A stretch of 64,000 bases of DNA from Pirellulales bacterium (GCA_022448345.1 JAKVCB010000005.1:1-64000), one strand, 5' to 3'; positions 35,646-45,810 are shown, numbered from the stretch's first letter. Numbers and translations are program-made. Notes: generated from the letters alone by a model not told the origin.

Positions 35646-37943
35646 TTAGTCGGCAAATGACTCCGCAATCCAGTGACAATTGATCACTTTCTCCGCCAGG
35701 TCGAGAGGGACATAAAAGTAGTGGTTTGACGCTTCAAATCCGATACGCGAGTCTTGCTTGGCCAGCACATAGAGTTCCTGGGCGTTGGAGATTTCGTCAG
35801 CAAGAATACGGCGGATGGATGCTTGTTTTTCTTTGCGTGCAGTGGGTGTGAGGTCGTCTGCGGCCAGCGCATCACGGGCGAGGATGAAGTCGACGTGATT
35901 TGCTGCGCTGGCGAAATGAAGCTGGCATGTCTTTGCCAGTCGCAGGTCGCCATGTGCCGTTGCCTGTTGGCGAGGGGTGGCTTGCTGAATGGCCCTTTCC
36001 ATCGAGTCCAGTCCCAGCGACCACCCGTCAGCGACCTTGTGGAACTGGTCGGCAAGCACCTCGGGAGGATACGAGCCATGCCAACGGGCCAGGTCGTCGT
36101 AGGGCAAGCCAACCATTGTGGCCGAATAGCCAGTCGGTTGTGCGTAGAACAGGTTGGCTGGACCTGTCAAATGGGGGCTAAAGTAGAGAGTTTGCATGCC
36201 AAAGGGGTACTCGCGAAATGCCGTGCTGAAGGCACTCCATGCCTGCCGGGCATGGGGTGCAGCTTGGGGGCTGTACCGCTCGGCGGCGATCTGGTTCAAG
36301 ACAGAATCGATCGAGGCCCCGGGATCTTCGGCAAACCGCTGCGCCACCTGAAGGTTGGGCGAGGGATATCCCCCCAGCGACCAGCTAAGTAGTTGGCCAT
36401 CAATCGATACCTCCGCCAGGTTGGCACAGTGTTCGGCAACAAGGTCCATTACAGGTACAAACGGTACGGCAGCCATTTCCCAGGTGTTGTTCATTTGCAA
36501 CTTGGCAACCGTTTTCAGGCCTCTTTTGCGGGCGACCTCCCAGTGTCGCAGGGCTCGCGGACCCGGGCCGCCTGCCGACATGGAATATTCCCCGACGTGC
36601 GTGTTGACACCACCCCGTGTGATCGGCTTGGACCATTCGCTGACTGACATTAACCAAACCGACTTGGGCAATTTTTCGATGAACTCTGACGCATCTCCGT
36701 CACCGTTCCAGCTCCAGTCCCAGGCAATGACGCGGGCGTCGGGGGCCGCAGCGTGTACTCCTTCGGCGATGGTTGCGTTGACCTCAGCGATAATCTCTGG
36801 CGCTGTGCGGTGGCAGCAGCGGGAGCAAGCAGCGTGATTTTCCAGGAAGGCACAATTGGTGGGATTCTCCGAAGCGGTGATCGTAAAGACTCCAGCCAGG
36901 TCGGGGATTTCCTCAAAGACATGCGACAGCGCATCGGCCATCCACTGGCGGACGCGCGGGTCGGACGTACACATGGTGACCAGACCACGACTCGAGATGC
37001 CAGCCATGTCAGGTCGATTCTGAAAAAAATCAGGCGGCATAGCCCGCGGCTCGTTCATGTAAAGATAAACGCCAATACCATAACGTTTTGCCCGCTCGAC
37101 AAGGCGGCGCAAGGTGGCCAGCCTCGTTTGGTGACCTTCTCCGAACTCGGGAAAATATTCCCCACCTGGCGCGAGCTGCCGCAATACGACATGCAGCCAG
37201 ACACCGTTTACGCCTACGTCGGCCAACTTTGACAGCAGCCCTTCCGGAAAAGGATCAGCCTGGTCGTTCAGCAGTGGATCTCCAAAAGGTGCAAAATAGG
37301 AATAGATGAATCGCAAACCCCGTTTCAACCGTTCGGGGTCGACTGGTTTGCGTACTTCGTTGGGGTCGATTTGCGACAGCTGCTCGACAAAATGGAACCG
37401 TGGTTCACCAGGCTCTGTTAGCTGATTTCCGAAATACTGTTGCAGGAGCTGTTTGATTTGGGCTGCTCGCCGGCTCGTTTCTGCAGTAGGCGGAATGTAG
37501 CGCAGTATTGCGCACTTTGGCTTGAGACTGCCAAGCTTGATAAAGAGAAAGTCATCTTCATGCAGCGAGAAAGCAAGTTCCTCCGCCGATAGATCCAACA
37601 GTTGTAGCAGTTGTTCGTAAGGCAGGAGGTGCCAGTTGCGGCGCAGGATCGTGATGTAGGCCCGTGTGGTGGTTTCCGGGGAAAGAGGTTGTGACTGGGG
37701 GAGCCCCATCGATGTGGCAATGGCGACTAAATTCTCAACGGGCGTATCGAGGACCTCGGCCAGGCGCTTTGCCTCGACAAGCGACCAGTTCCTCCAGACG
37801 AAGGCATGGACTCGATCGGGAAAGTGCGGAAAGGAAAGCGCATCCGGATGGGCCCCAATCGGCAACTTCGCCTCGGCAGCCAGCAGAGGAGAACTCGCAA
37901 GCATACAGATGCCAACACACATAGCATGAATCGTTTTAGACAT
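35646..37943 (-). CDS. Large secreted protein, predicted TIM-barrel glycoside hydrolase (GH20-like)
   Basis: The 765-residue protein has a signal peptide ending near SSPLLAAEA (about residue 22). Residues 35-150 form helical repeats (FVWRNWSLVEAKRLAEVLD) that look like a small helix-turn-helix-type module. The central 220-520 region has alternating strands and helices of a TIM barrel (VGVNGVWLHVVLR, RYGIGVYLYMNEPR, GVFTITASENPTN, RVIAWDWSWN), reminiscent of GH20 hexosaminidase-like proteins. A cluster of cysteines, ACSRCCHR, follows the ENPTN segment. The rest is helical. I see no exact family signature, so activity and substrate are guesses. It converges on the GH109 gene with only 9 bp between them. 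Confidence 0.6.
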   Translation of the reverse strand: MSKTIHAMCVGICMLASSPLLAAEAKLPIGAHPDALSFPHFPDRVHAFVWRNWSLVEAKRLAEVLDTPVENLVAIATSMGLPQSQPLSPETTTRAYITILRRNWHLLPYEQLLQLLDLSAEELAFSLHEDDFLFIKLGSLKPKCAILRYIPPTAETSRRAAQIKQLLQQYFGNQLTEPGEPRFHFVEQLSQIDPNEVRKPVDPERLKRGLRFIYSYFAPFGDPLLNDQADPFPEGLLSKLADVGVNGVWLHVVLRQLAPGGEYFPEFGEGHQTRLATLRRLVERAKRYGIGVYLYMNEPRAMPPDFFQNRPDMAGISSRGLVTMCTSDPRVRQWMADALSHVFEEIPDLAGVFTITASENPTNCAFLENHAACSRCCHRTAPEIIAEVNATIAEGVHAAAPDARVIAWDWSWNGDGDASEFIEKLPKSVWLMSVSEWSKPITRGGVNTHVGEYSMSAGGPGPRALRHWEVARKRGLKTVAKLQMNNTWEMAAVPFVPVMDLVAEHCANLAEVSIDGQLLSWSLGGYPSPNLQVAQRFAEDPGASIDSVLNQIAAERYSPQAAPHARQAWSAFSTAFREYPFGMQTLYFSPHLTGPANLFYAQPTGYSATMVGLPYDDLARWHGSYPPEVLADQFHKVADGWSLGLDSMERAIQQATPRQQATAHGDLRLAKTCQLHFASAANHVDFILARDALAADDLTPTARKEKQASIRRILADEISNAQELYVLAKQDSRIGFEASNHYFYVPLDLAEKVINCHWIAESFAD

Positions 37944-38004
37944 ACACGTGTTCCCAGGTTGGATGAGATGCCAGGTTCAGCAGCCACCGAAGGGACGTCG
38001 GCCG

Positions 38005-39126
38005 TTACAGCACATTTTGCAGGACATCCAGAAATCGTTCCACATCGTCCCCCGTATTATAGCCGTGGATGGCGATCCTTAGGCGCCCTGCATGGGACAT
38101 CACGTGAATCTGGTTTTCGTCTAGCGCGCGATGAATCCGCCCGGCGTCGGGATGGCGAAAGGCCACAATTCCAGCAACCGCATCAGGTTCATCGGGAGTG
38201 ATTAATTCGACAGGCAATTTTTTGAGACCATCCAGACACGCACGCACCAGGGGCCGCGCGTGCGCATCGATCGCCGGTACGCCAATCGAGTGGAGGTAGC
38301 CCAGCGCCGCATTGATGGCATAGACGGCCGGGTAGTTGGGCATGCCAACGGTAAAACTGGCGGCCCCCGGTTTGCTCACAGCCCGCTCGAACCGATCGTT
38401 TTCGAAGGCATTTTGTAGATGGAACCATCCTCCGGCCGGTACGGTCCACTCCCGGGCACGCGGTGCCGGCACGCCTACCAATCCACCGCCATGTGTGGCA
38501 AGTATCCACTTATGGGTCGAACTGACCACCAGATCAACGCCTGTCAGATCGAGGGGAATTCGGCCCAGAGCCTGCGTTACGTCGAGCGCCAATAAGGCAT
38601 CGGAATGGTCTCGGACCGCTTCGACAACGCTGGGTAAGGGGATTTTGTAGCCGTTGAAAAAACTCACAAGCGACACCGTGAGCAGTCGCGTTTTTGGTCC
38701 CAACAACGGGACCAGATCCTCAACCCGCAGGGCGCCTTCCCGAGATTGCCACACTTTCACCTTGGCCGGACAGGTTGGTTGTAACCAGGGAGTTGCTCCG
38801 GCGGGAAAGTCGAGATCATTGATCACGACCTCGTCCCCTTCTCGCAATCTCATTGCCAAGGCAGCCAAGTTGTACGCTTCGGAAGAACAGGAACAAATAC
38901 TGACCTCGTCAGCAGTCAAGTTGTAGGATTTCGCGACTTGCTCCTTGGCCTGCTGCCACTGCACTTCGTGGCGCTGGCGACCGTCCATGCCGAGCAGCTT
39001 GTCTTGCGCGTATTGGGCGAGGGCGTCGGTAACTGCCCGGGGAGGAATGCCTTCGGCAGCCGTGTTGAGATACACTTTGCTGGCGAGTGAGGGGAAATCC
39101 GTATCACGTGTGGACGGCGAGAACAT
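38005..39126 (-). CDS. Class V aminotransferase-fold PLP enzyme
   Basis: The 373-residue protein has the fold of cysteine desulfurase/isopenicillin-N-epimerase-like class V aminotransferases. YLNTAAEGIPP is at the N terminus, the phosphate-binding EAYNLAALA block is near residue 80, ALDVTQALGRIPLDL provides the PLP Asp, and SSTHKW holds Lys206, the Schiff-base lysine. No catalytic Cys loop typical of IscS or SufS is evident, so an epimerase or lyase role is likelier than sulfur transfer. I chose ATG 39126 (MFSPST), although the frame is open to 39159. It lies downstream of ilvC in the same direction with a 204 bp gap. Confidence 0.85.
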   Translation of the reverse strand: MFSPSTRDTDFPSLASKVYLNTAAEGIPPRAVTDALAQYAQDKLLGMDGRQRHEVQWQQAKEQVAKSYNLTADEVSICSCSSEAYNLAALAMRLREGDEVVINDLDFPAGATPWLQPTCPAKVKVWQSREGALRVEDLVPLLGPKTRLLTVSLVSFFNGYKIPLPSVVEAVRDHSDALLALDVTQALGRIPLDLTGVDLVVSSTHKWILATHGGGLVGVPAPRAREWTVPAGGWFHLQNAFENDRFERAVSKPGAASFTVGMPNYPAVYAINAALGYLHSIGVPAIDAHARPLVRACLDGLKKLPVELITPDEPDAVAGIVAFRHPDAGRIHRALDENQIHVMSHAGRLRIAIHGYNTGDDVERFLDVLQNVL

Positions 39127-39330
39127 TTTTGTGCCCTGGACCTTTTCCTTTAGAGCCAACCAAACTCACGGTCGTTCGTTCTGGTAGGAATCGCCACCGC
39201 GAACTGAAGATTCCTGGTCCACCGACAGGGGGATTGAAAGCTTTGTCTCGACTACGGTGAGGCAGGAATTTTCGGGCTTGGTTACCATCGCCGGCAACGT
39301 TGAGGACCAAAACCGCCTCATGCGCAAAGC

Positions 39331-40338
39331 TCAATCAACCTCTTTTTCGTCGATCCAGCTCATGAGTTTGCGAAGTTCGCGGCCCACCTGTTCCACGCCA
39401 TGGTCATGATCGGCTTTACGCATGGCCTTGAAGTTTTCAGCACCAGCTCGGTATTCACCAAGCCATTCCTTGGCGAATTGCCCGCTTTTGATTTCGGCAA
39501 GGATCTTCTGCATCTCGGCCTTGGTTTCGTCAGTCACAATCCGGGGTCCCCGGCTATAGTCGCCAAACTCTGCAGTATTGCTGATGCTATACCGCATGTA
39601 GGAGAGACCACCCTGGTAAAACAGGTCGACAATCAGCTTCACTTCGTGCATGCACTCAAAATAAGCCATTTCAGGCTGGTAGCCGGCTTCGACGAGCGTT
39701 TCAAAACCTGCCTTGATGAGGGCACTCAGGCCGCCACAAAGGACCACTTGCTCGCCGAACAGATCGGTTTCGGTCTCTTCGGCAAAGGTGGTGTGGATAA
39801 CCCCAGCCCGGCCACCACCGATGCCTTTGGCGTAAGCCAGGCCAATTTTAAACGTTTCATCACTGGCGCCTTCGTTGGTCGCGATCAGGCAAGGGACTCC
39901 TCCACCCTGCTCAAACTCGGATCGAACCAGGTGGCCGGGACCCTTGGGCGCCACCAAAAGCAGGTCAACTCCCTCGGGGGCTTGGACTTCTCCGAAGTGG
40001 ACATTGAACCCGTGGGAACACATCAGCACATTGCCCGGCTGGAGGTTGTCGCGGATGTGTTCCCGATAAATTTCGCCTTGTACTTCATCGGGCAGCAAAA
40101 TGTTGACGACGTCGCCCTGTGCGGCGGCCTCGGACGCACTTACGGGTTCGAAGCCATGGCTGACGGCCAGATCATAGTTCTTGCTTCCTGGTCGCTGGCC
40201 AACCAGAACCTTCGCGCCGCTGTCGCGCAAGTTTTGTGCGTGGGCATGTCCCTGGGACCCGTAACCGATGATCGCAACTGTTTTGTCAGAAAGTACGGAA
40301 GAGTCGGCGTCGCTGTCGTAGTAGATCTTTGCTGGCAT
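39331..40338 (-). CDS. ilvC: Ketol-acid reductoisomerase
   Basis: The 335-residue class I (short) enzyme converts acetolactate to dihydroxyisovalerate with NADPH and Mg2+ in valine/isoleucine synthesis. The cofactor motif is [18 protein letters not shown], followed by RPGSKN with the residues that bind the NADPH phosphate. The C-terminal knot has [17 protein letters not shown] with the metal ligands, and [12 protein letters not shown]. Length is standard. It lies 140 bp after ilvN on the same strand; the catalytic subunit ilvB is not in the window. Confidence 0.97.
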   Translation of the reverse strand: MPAKIYYDSDADSSVLSDKTVAIIGYGSQGHAHAQNLRDSGAKVLVGQRPGSKNYDLAVSHGFEPVSASEAAAQGDVVNILLPDEVQGEIYREHIRDNLQPGNVLMCSHGFNVHFGEVQAPEGVDLLLVAPKGPGHLVRSEFEQGGGVPCLIATNEGASDETFKIGLAYAKGIGGGRAGVIHTTFAEETETDLFGEQVVLCGGLSALIKAGFETLVEAGYQPEMAYFECMHEVKLIVDLFYQGGLSYMRYSISNTAEFGDYSRGPRIVTDETKAEMQKILAEIKSGQFAKEWLGEYRAGAENFKAMRKADHDHGVEQVGRELRKLMSWIDEKEVD

Positions 40339-40478
40339 GGTAGAATCTTGTAGTTCAATAGGGGAAAGGGGTCGTAGTGAAAAGCACTAAGAAAATTGGT
40401 GATGGGAATAAGGGCAACGTGGTTGGTTTGATTCGTGGCTGCCACGAGATGGATTGCAAATCCCGTCGAGCAGGCTGT

Positions 40479-41003
40479 TTAATCGGCAGCAGCGTACTTC
40501 TTTAGTCCCGTGGAACCGGCTGGTCGGTTCACGCTGCGAACCATGGCGATTCGACCTGTTCGCACCAACTCGGTAATTCCAAACGGACGCATCAATTCAA
40601 TAAAGGATTCAATCTTTCGTTCCTGTCCTGAGATTTCGATCGTGACTTCCTCTGCGGAAACATCGACAACTCGGCCACGAAACACATCGGCTAATTCGCG
40701 AACTTCACTCCGCTTTCCGGGAGGCGCTTTTACCTTGATGAGCATCAGGTCGCGTTCGACATGATCTCGAGCACTCACATCCTCAACACGAACGACAGTG
40801 ACGATTTTTTCAAGTTGCTTGCGGACTTGTTCGAGCACGCTAACGTCACCAACGACGACGAAAGTCATGCGAGACAGTTCCGGTTCTTCCGTTTCACCGA
40901 CGGCAAGACTATCGATGTTGTAGCCCCGCGAGGCGAGCATGCCCGCTACGTGGGCGAGAACTCCCGGTACGTTTTGGACAGTGGCTGATAAGACGTGACG
41001 CAT
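40479..41003 (-). CDS. ilvN: Acetolactate synthase small (regulatory) subunit
   Basis: The 174-residue protein is the ACT-domain regulatory subunit of acetohydroxyacid synthase (also named ilvH). The N-terminal ACT domain reads VLSATVQNVPGVLAHVAGMLASRGYNIDSL, the standard valine-binding pattern, and the second domain ends with ELVRTGRIAMVRS. ATG 41003 is preferred to a GTG at 41012. It precedes ilvC in a leftward ilvNC operon. A promoter candidate lies at 41042-41070. Confidence 0.95.
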   Translation of the reverse strand: MRHVLSATVQNVPGVLAHVAGMLASRGYNIDSLAVGETEEPELSRMTFVVVGDVSVLEQVRKQLEKIVTVVRVEDVSARDHVERDLMLIKVKAPPGKRSEVRELADVFRGRVVDVSAEEVTIEISGQERKIESFIELMRPFGITELVRTGRIAMVRSVNRPAGSTGLKKYAAAD

Positions 41004-41041
41004 TGGTGGCACCGATTCCCCTCAAAAACCGCAAAACCCCG

Positions 41042-41070
41042 ATCATATCTCCCCCCGAGACACCCCGCAA
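41042..41070 (-). promoter_or_regulatory. Candidate promoter for ilvN
   Basis: On the minus strand TTGCGG (41065-41070) and TATGAT (41042-41047) are 17 bases apart, and the start site would be about 30 bp before ilvN. The -10 matches at five of six positions, the -35 at three. Confidence 0.4.
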
Positions 41071-41518
41071 CGGGTCGAAGTTCGGCTTTAAAAATATCCA
41101 GCCTTTTCGTTTTCGGTGAAGATTAGGGAAGAATGGCAGGTCCGTTCCACAAGTTTGCACCCTCGGTAAGGATTCAAGCTGTAGCGAAATGGAATGTTGG
41201 GACTGTCGTTCTTGCTTACAATCGACAGCGATTGGTCAGGCTGATAAATCGTTGGCGGTGGTTCAAGTAAGCAGAATCTTCGGCGACCTGTTCCAAATCG
41301 GGTTCTTCGCGGACCTCCAGGTACGGATTGGCAGGTTGAATGCTGGCTCCCCGTCCTTTGGGTAACGATCGGTTTTGCTTCAAGTTCCCCACAGAAGGAG
41401 AGTTTATAAAAGGTGAACAAATGTTCAATTCCGAGGCGGATTCAATCCTGTCGCGGCCAGGTACTGAAAACTGGTTGTGTTCGATCTCACCAAATTGACC
41501 GTTGATTGAGAGACTGTT
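41071..41518. other. Divergent intergenic region
   Basis: About 450 bp between the promoter candidates of ilvN and the NfeD gene. I see no gene with a family look here; minus-strand frames at 41216-41536 and 41088-41420 are short, overlap each other and have no recognisable domain. Confidence 0.35.
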
Positions 41519-41547
41519 TTGCCTCTTGATTTGCACCGACGTATAAT
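41519..41547 (+). promoter_or_regulatory. Promoter of the nfeD-floA gene group
   Basis: TTGCCT (41519-41524), 17 bases, then a perfect TATAAT (41542-41547). The start site would fall near 41554, leaving a leader too short for ATG 41566 but suitable for ATG 41590, which has GAGG at 41577-41580. Confidence 0.6.
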
Positions 41548-41589
41548 TCTCCGATCCAAGAATGCATGAAAACTGCGAGGTTCACAGGC

Positions 41590-43887
41590 ATGGAATCCGA
41601 TTTGCCTACGCGACACTTGAATACCGCCGATCACAGGTTGCCATCCTTTTCGCTGGCTTTGGTAGCTTGCTTGTTATGTGCAAACGGGGTGCGGGCCGAT
41701 GCCATTGAACCCAAATCGACCAACGATTTAGTTGGCTTGGACGCGAATCGCGGGTCTGATCCTTCAGACGCGCCCGAGTCGCTATCGGAAGCCGAGCAAC
41801 TGGGTCAATTAATTCGCGTACCTCTCCCGCTGACAGGCAATGCCGACTCCTACATCAAAAACGCGATTGAGCGCGCCATTGACACGTTGACAAGTTCCCC
41901 CCTGCCGGATGGTCGGCGGCCGGTCTTGTTGCTGGAGCTTTCTCCAGCGCGTCGCTCCGACGGACTGGGGATTGGCAGTGACTTCGAACGGGCTCAGTCA
42001 CTGGCCCGCTATCTCTCAACCCACCGCAATTTGGCGGCAGTCAAGACGGTAGCCTACGTTCCGCGGACGATTCAGGGACACGGTGTACTGGTTGCCATGG
42101 CGTGTGAGGAAATTGTCATGCATCCCAAAGCGGAATTGGGAGCGGCGGGTGCTGACGAAGATATGCGCGGGCCACTCGAACCGGTCATCCTCAGTTTGTA
42201 TCAGCAGATCGCCGCCGCTCGACGTACCATTCCCAAAGCGATAGCCCTGGCCATGCTCGACCCCCGTCTCGAGCTTCACAAAGTCGAGACCGAAGAGGCG
42301 ACTGAGTTTGTATTAGCCGACGGCGTGTCCCCGCTTGAGGAACACAAAACCGTGATTGCCGATGATATCCTGGTGCCAACCGGGGCGCTGGCTTCATTCA
42401 CGGGGAGCGAAGGCCGGCAATATGGATTCGTAAAGTACATTGTGGAAAACCGTGCCGCTTTGGCTCGCGTACTCGATCTCCCGGCGGAGGCGGTCAGAGA
42501 GGACATGTCCCTCGCCGGCGATTGGCGCCCGGTGATGATCAATATCGAGGGTCCGATCACGCCACGTTTGGTTGGCCAGGTTCAGACGTTGATCGCGATG
42601 GAAAAAGATCAGCGAGACGTCAATTGGATAGGTTTTCGTATTGATAGCGGGGGAGGTGCGTTGGAAGACTGCCTGGAATTGGCCGATACCATCGCATCGC
42701 AGGATGCCACCGAGACCCGTACCGTAGCCTACGTACCTGTCGAAGCCAGTGGTGGGGCAGCGCTGGTTGCCTTAGCTTGCGATCAGGTGGTGGTTCAACC
42801 AGCCGCCAGTCTGGGGCGTGTGGGGGCGGATCCGATCGACCGTGAGACGCTTGACGCCGCCGAGGCTCCCATCAGGGTGCTGGCCGAAGAGACCGATCAA
42901 ACCTGGTCGTTGTTAAGGGCATTCATCGATCCTCAGTTGGAAATCAACATTTACACCAACAAAAAGACAGGAGAGGCCGTTTTTTTTTCACCCCAGCAGG
43001 TCAAAGCCTTGCCCGATGCCAAGGATTGGCGAAAGGGGAATACGCTAACTCCCGCAGGAGAGCCTCTAACGCTAACGAGCCAGCGACTTCAGCAGTTAGG
43101 ACTGGTGGGTCAGGTGGTAGACAACTTTGATGAATTTAAAAAACTCTATCGACTGACGGAAGATCCCCGTGTTGCCAAACCGAACTGGGCGCTGGAATTG
43201 GTTGAAGCACTTGCTTCGCCTGGCCTGGCAATCATGTTGTTGGTTGTCGGTTTCTTGGGTATTTATTTAGAATTGCATTCTCCCGGTTTTGGGATTGGAG
43301 GCTTTGTTGCGGCGGTAGCTTTCATGCTATTTTTCTGGAGCAAATTTTTGCATGGTACTGCAACCTGGCTTGAGATATTGCTTTTCACGTGCGGCCTGTT
43401 CTTTTTGTTGCTGGAATTTTTTGTGTTGCCAGGCTTAGGTATTTTCGGAATTGGAGGTGCAGTGATGGTCATATTGTCCCTGCTTCTGGCCAGTCAAACT
43501 TTTGTCCTGCCACACAGCCAGGCCGACCTGGTTGAACTTCGTAATTCGCTGGCTGTCTTAGTTGGGGCTGGCGCAGGAATCCTGGTGCTCGTATTCACCT
43601 TGCGGTATTGGTTGCCTCGTGCGCCAATTCTCAACAAACTATTGCTCAATCCGCCGGAGAATGAAGAACTGACAGACCTCCAAAACCGTGAAAGCGTCGC
43701 CAACTTTTCCCATCTGGTGGGACAGAAGGGAACAGCAGCAACCGATCTTCTCCCGGCTGGCAAGGCCCAAATAGGCGATCAACTAGTCGACGTAATTGCC
43801 GATGGTGACATCATGGATCGAGGCCAGGCGGTCATGGTGACAATGGCTCGCGGAAATCGGATCATGGTTCGGGCCGTTGATTCTTAG
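41590..43887 (+). CDS. Long NfeD protein with two ClpP-like domains
   Basis: The product has 765 residues. A signal peptide or anchor (FSLALVACLLCANG) opens it. Two ClpP/crotonase-like domains follow, about 60-230 and 315-480; both contain VAYVP, then (A/E)C-DEIV-type and LGAAG/LGRVG segments, so the pair arose by duplication. Ser387 in EASGGAA of the second domain fits the NfeD protease nucleophile, while the first domain has Gln162 at that place and is probably inactive. Four or five membrane helices (about 537-690) and an OB-fold NfeD domain (about 700-765) end the protein. NfeD1b-type proteins work with flotillins in membrane microdomains. The start is discussed with the promoter at 41519; ATG 41566 is the alternative. 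Confidence 0.87.
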   Translation: MESDLPTRHLNTADHRLPSFSLALVACLLCANGVRADAIEPKSTNDLVGLDANRGSDPSDAPESLSEAEQLGQLIRVPLPLTGNADSYIKNAIERAIDTLTSSPLPDGRRPVLLLELSPARRSDGLGIGSDFERAQSLARYLSTHRNLAAVKTVAYVPRTIQGHGVLVAMACEEIVMHPKAELGAAGADEDMRGPLEPVILSLYQQIAAARRTIPKAIALAMLDPRLELHKVETEEATEFVLADGVSPLEEHKTVIADDILVPTGALASFTGSEGRQYGFVKYIVENRAALARVLDLPAEAVREDMSLAGDWRPVMINIEGPITPRLVGQVQTLIAMEKDQRDVNWIGFRIDSGGGALEDCLELADTIASQDATETRTVAYVPVEASGGAALVALACDQVVVQPAASLGRVGADPIDRETLDAAEAPIRVLAEETDQTWSLLRAFIDPQLEINIYTNKKTGEAVFFSPQQVKALPDAKDWRKGNTLTPAGEPLTLTSQRLQQLGLVGQVVDNFDEFKKLYRLTEDPRVAKPNWALELVEALASPGLAIMLLVVGFLGIYLELHSPGFGIGGFVAAVAFMLFFWSKFLHGTATWLEILLFTCGLFFLLLEFFVLPGLGIFGIGGAVMVILSLLLASQTFVLPHSQADLVELRNSLAVLVGAGAGILVLVFTLRYWLPRAPILNKLLLNPPENEELTDLQNRESVANFSHLVGQKGTAATDLLPAGKAQIGDQLVDVIADGDIMDRGQAVMVTMARGNRIMVRAVDS

Positions 43888-43986
43888 CGGGCATTAGCGA
43901 CCAGCCTCGGTCAATGAACAGGGATTCTTCTCGTAGCTGCTACGGGTTCCCGTCTGCAGGGGTAAAGATAGCCAGATTCCGAATTT

Positions 43987-44018
43987 AGCGGGCATGGCAC
44001 ATTCAGCGGGCATGGCAC
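43987..44018. repeat. Short direct repeat, two 14-bp copies
   Basis: AGCGGGCATGGCAC occurs at 43987-44000 and again at 44005-44018, an 18-bp period. The first nine bases also occur at 43886-43894. The copies sit in the gap between the two nfeD genes and could be slippage products or a protein-binding site. Confidence 0.5.
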
Positions 44019-44080
44019 CAAGTCTGAAGGTACGCGTATAATGGGGTTGCAGAGACCACTATTTGCACCTTCGTACGAAT

Positions 44081-44677
44081 ATGAACGCGTTAGATCCCAT
44101 CGTCTGGTCAATTTTGCTGCTGGCTGCTGGCTGCGCTTTGGTCGTTTTGGAGGTATTCTTTCCTTCAGGAGGCTTTTTGGGCGTACTTTCATGCGCGGCC
44201 TTTGTGGCCGCCATCGGCATGGCATTTTATTACCACGGTACGATGGCCGGGATGGCGCTGCTATTGTTTTCTTCGATACTTGTACCGGTGGTTTTAGCTG
44301 TAGCTATTAAGTACTGGCCGATAACACCGATGGGAAGAGCTTTTCTGGGAGAGCCTCCCACCGAAGAGGAAGTGACACCAGAAGATCCGCGTCGCTCGCT
44401 AATCGGCCGCGTGGGAATTGCCCATTCAAAAATGCTTCCGGCCGGGGCGGTTCTTATCGAGAACCAATTGGTGGATGCCGTCAGTCAGGGGATGGCTATT
44501 GATCCCGATCAGTACGTTGTAGTGACCGAAGTGCGCGCCAACCGGGTGGTTGTCCGCCCGGCAAACGACCATGAGCGACCTGTTCATGAGGACCCTGATT
44601 CCTTGCTGTCGCGTCCAATTGAAGAACTGGGGATTGAAGAGCTTGATATCGATGGGCTGAACAATTCCCAAACATGA
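44081..44677 (+). CDS. Short NfeD-like membrane protein
   Basis: The 198-residue protein has three membrane helices in the first 85 residues (WSILLLAAGCALVVLEVF, then GFLGVLSCAAFVAAIGMAFYY, then a third) and an OB-fold NfeD domain after them (LIGRVGIAHSKMLPAGAVLIENQLVDAVS). It lacks the protease domain, as in NfeD1a proteins that accompany flotillins. ATG 44081 (MNALDP) gives a natural start. The next gene is a flotillin, which agrees with this role. Confidence 0.85.
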   Translation: MNALDPIVWSILLLAAGCALVVLEVFFPSGGFLGVLSCAAFVAAIGMAFYYHGTMAGMALLLFSSILVPVVLAVAIKYWPITPMGRAFLGEPPTEEEVTPEDPRRSLIGRVGIAHSKMLPAGAVLIENQLVDAVSQGMAIDPDQYVVVTEVRANRVVVRPANDHERPVHEDPDSLLSRPIEELGIEELDIDGLNNSQT

Positions 44678-44784
44678 CATAGCCAAAACTTGAATTGCGC
44701 GAAGATTTGAGGTACAAGAGTTAGGGTATCTGGTATTCGCCCGAATCGTTTTCGATGAGGTTGCAGCCGCAAGGTGAAATTCCC

Positions 44785-45810
44785 ATGTTTGAGCAACACA
44801 TGATCGCCATTGTTTTTGGATCACTGTTCATCATTTTTTGTTTGGTGATCCTGATTGTGTTTTCGCGATACTTCAGTTTGCTGGTTCAGTCCTGGACGAC
44901 CGGGGCAGGAATCGGAATTGCTGATTTGCTTCGCATGACGTTTCGCAAAGTCAATCCGACGCTGATCACCCGAAGTAAGATCATGGCCGTTCAAGCTGGT
45001 TTGCAAACCGACGAAGGGCTCACCACCAGGGCAATCGAGGCGCACTACTTGTCTGGGGGCAATGTTCCCCTGGTCATTCGTTCAATGATTGCGGCCCGCA
45101 AGGCAAAAATCATCGCCTTGACATTCAAACAGGCAGCGGCGATTGACCTGGCCGGTCGTAATATCCTCGAGGCCGTACAAACAAGTGTTTACCCCCGCGT
45201 AATCGATTGTCCGGCAAAAGAGGGCAAGCGACCATCGCTCGACGCAGTTGCCAAAGATGGAATTCAGCTCAAAGTGAAAGCTCGCGTCACCGTGCGGGCC
45301 AATCTTGACCAGCTGATTGGCGGGGCAACTGAAGAAACAATCATCGCTCGCGTTGGCGAGGGAATCGTCAGTGCCATTGGTTCCTCGACGACCCATGCCG
45401 ATGTACTGGAGAACCCGGATCGGATTTCGAAAGCTGTTTTGGCTCGTCGGCTCGACTCGCAAACCGCCTTCGAGATTGTATCGATCGATATCGCGGACAT
45501 TGACGTGGGAGACAACATTGGGGCGCGACTGCTGGCAGATCAGGCCGAGGCGGATACACGCGTCGCACGTGCCAAAGCCGAAGGGCGGCGGGCCATGGCC
45601 GTTTCGAAAGAGCAAGAAAACATTGCCGCGATCGAAGAGAATCGCGCAAAGTTGGTGGAAGCCGAAGCCGAGGTTCCCAAGGCAATGGCCGATGCATTTC
45701 GAGCTGGCAAACTCGGCATCCTCGATTACTACCGATTGCAGAATGTACAGGCCGATACTGAAATGCGCGGTGCAATTGCTGGCTCCAGTAATACGGCCAA
45801 TACCAAGTAA
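44785..45810 (+). CDS. floA: Flotillin-like protein FloA
   Basis: The 341-residue protein belongs to the FloA (YqfA) group of bacterial flotillins, which organise membrane microdomains. The N-terminal hydrophobic hairpin ([22 protein letters not shown]) anchors it, followed by the SPFH core ([31 protein letters not shown]) and a Glu/Ala-rich coiled-coil tail ([22 protein letters not shown]). Length matches Bacillus FloA (331). ATG 44785 is the family-like start. It follows the short NfeD gene by 107 bp. Confidence 0.94.
   Translation: MFEQHMIAIVFGSLFIIFCLVILIVFSRYFSLLVQSWTTGAGIGIADLLRMTFRKVNPTLITRSKIMAVQAGLQTDEGLTTRAIEAHYLSGGNVPLVIRSMIAARKAKIIALTFKQAAAIDLAGRNILEAVQTSVYPRVIDCPAKEGKRPSLDAVAKDGIQLKVKARVTVRANLDQLIGGATEETIIARVGEGIVSAIGSSTTHADVLENPDRISKAVLARRLDSQTAFEIVSIDIADIDVGDNIGARLLADQAEADTRVARAKAEGRRAMAVSKEQENIAAIEENRAKLVEAEAEVPKAMADAFRAGKLGILDYYRLQNVQADTEMRGAIAGSSNTANTK

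Noticed and set aside
39104-39334. Minus-strand frame between the aminotransferase and ilvC
   Set aside because: Short, mixed composition, overlaps both ends of real genes.
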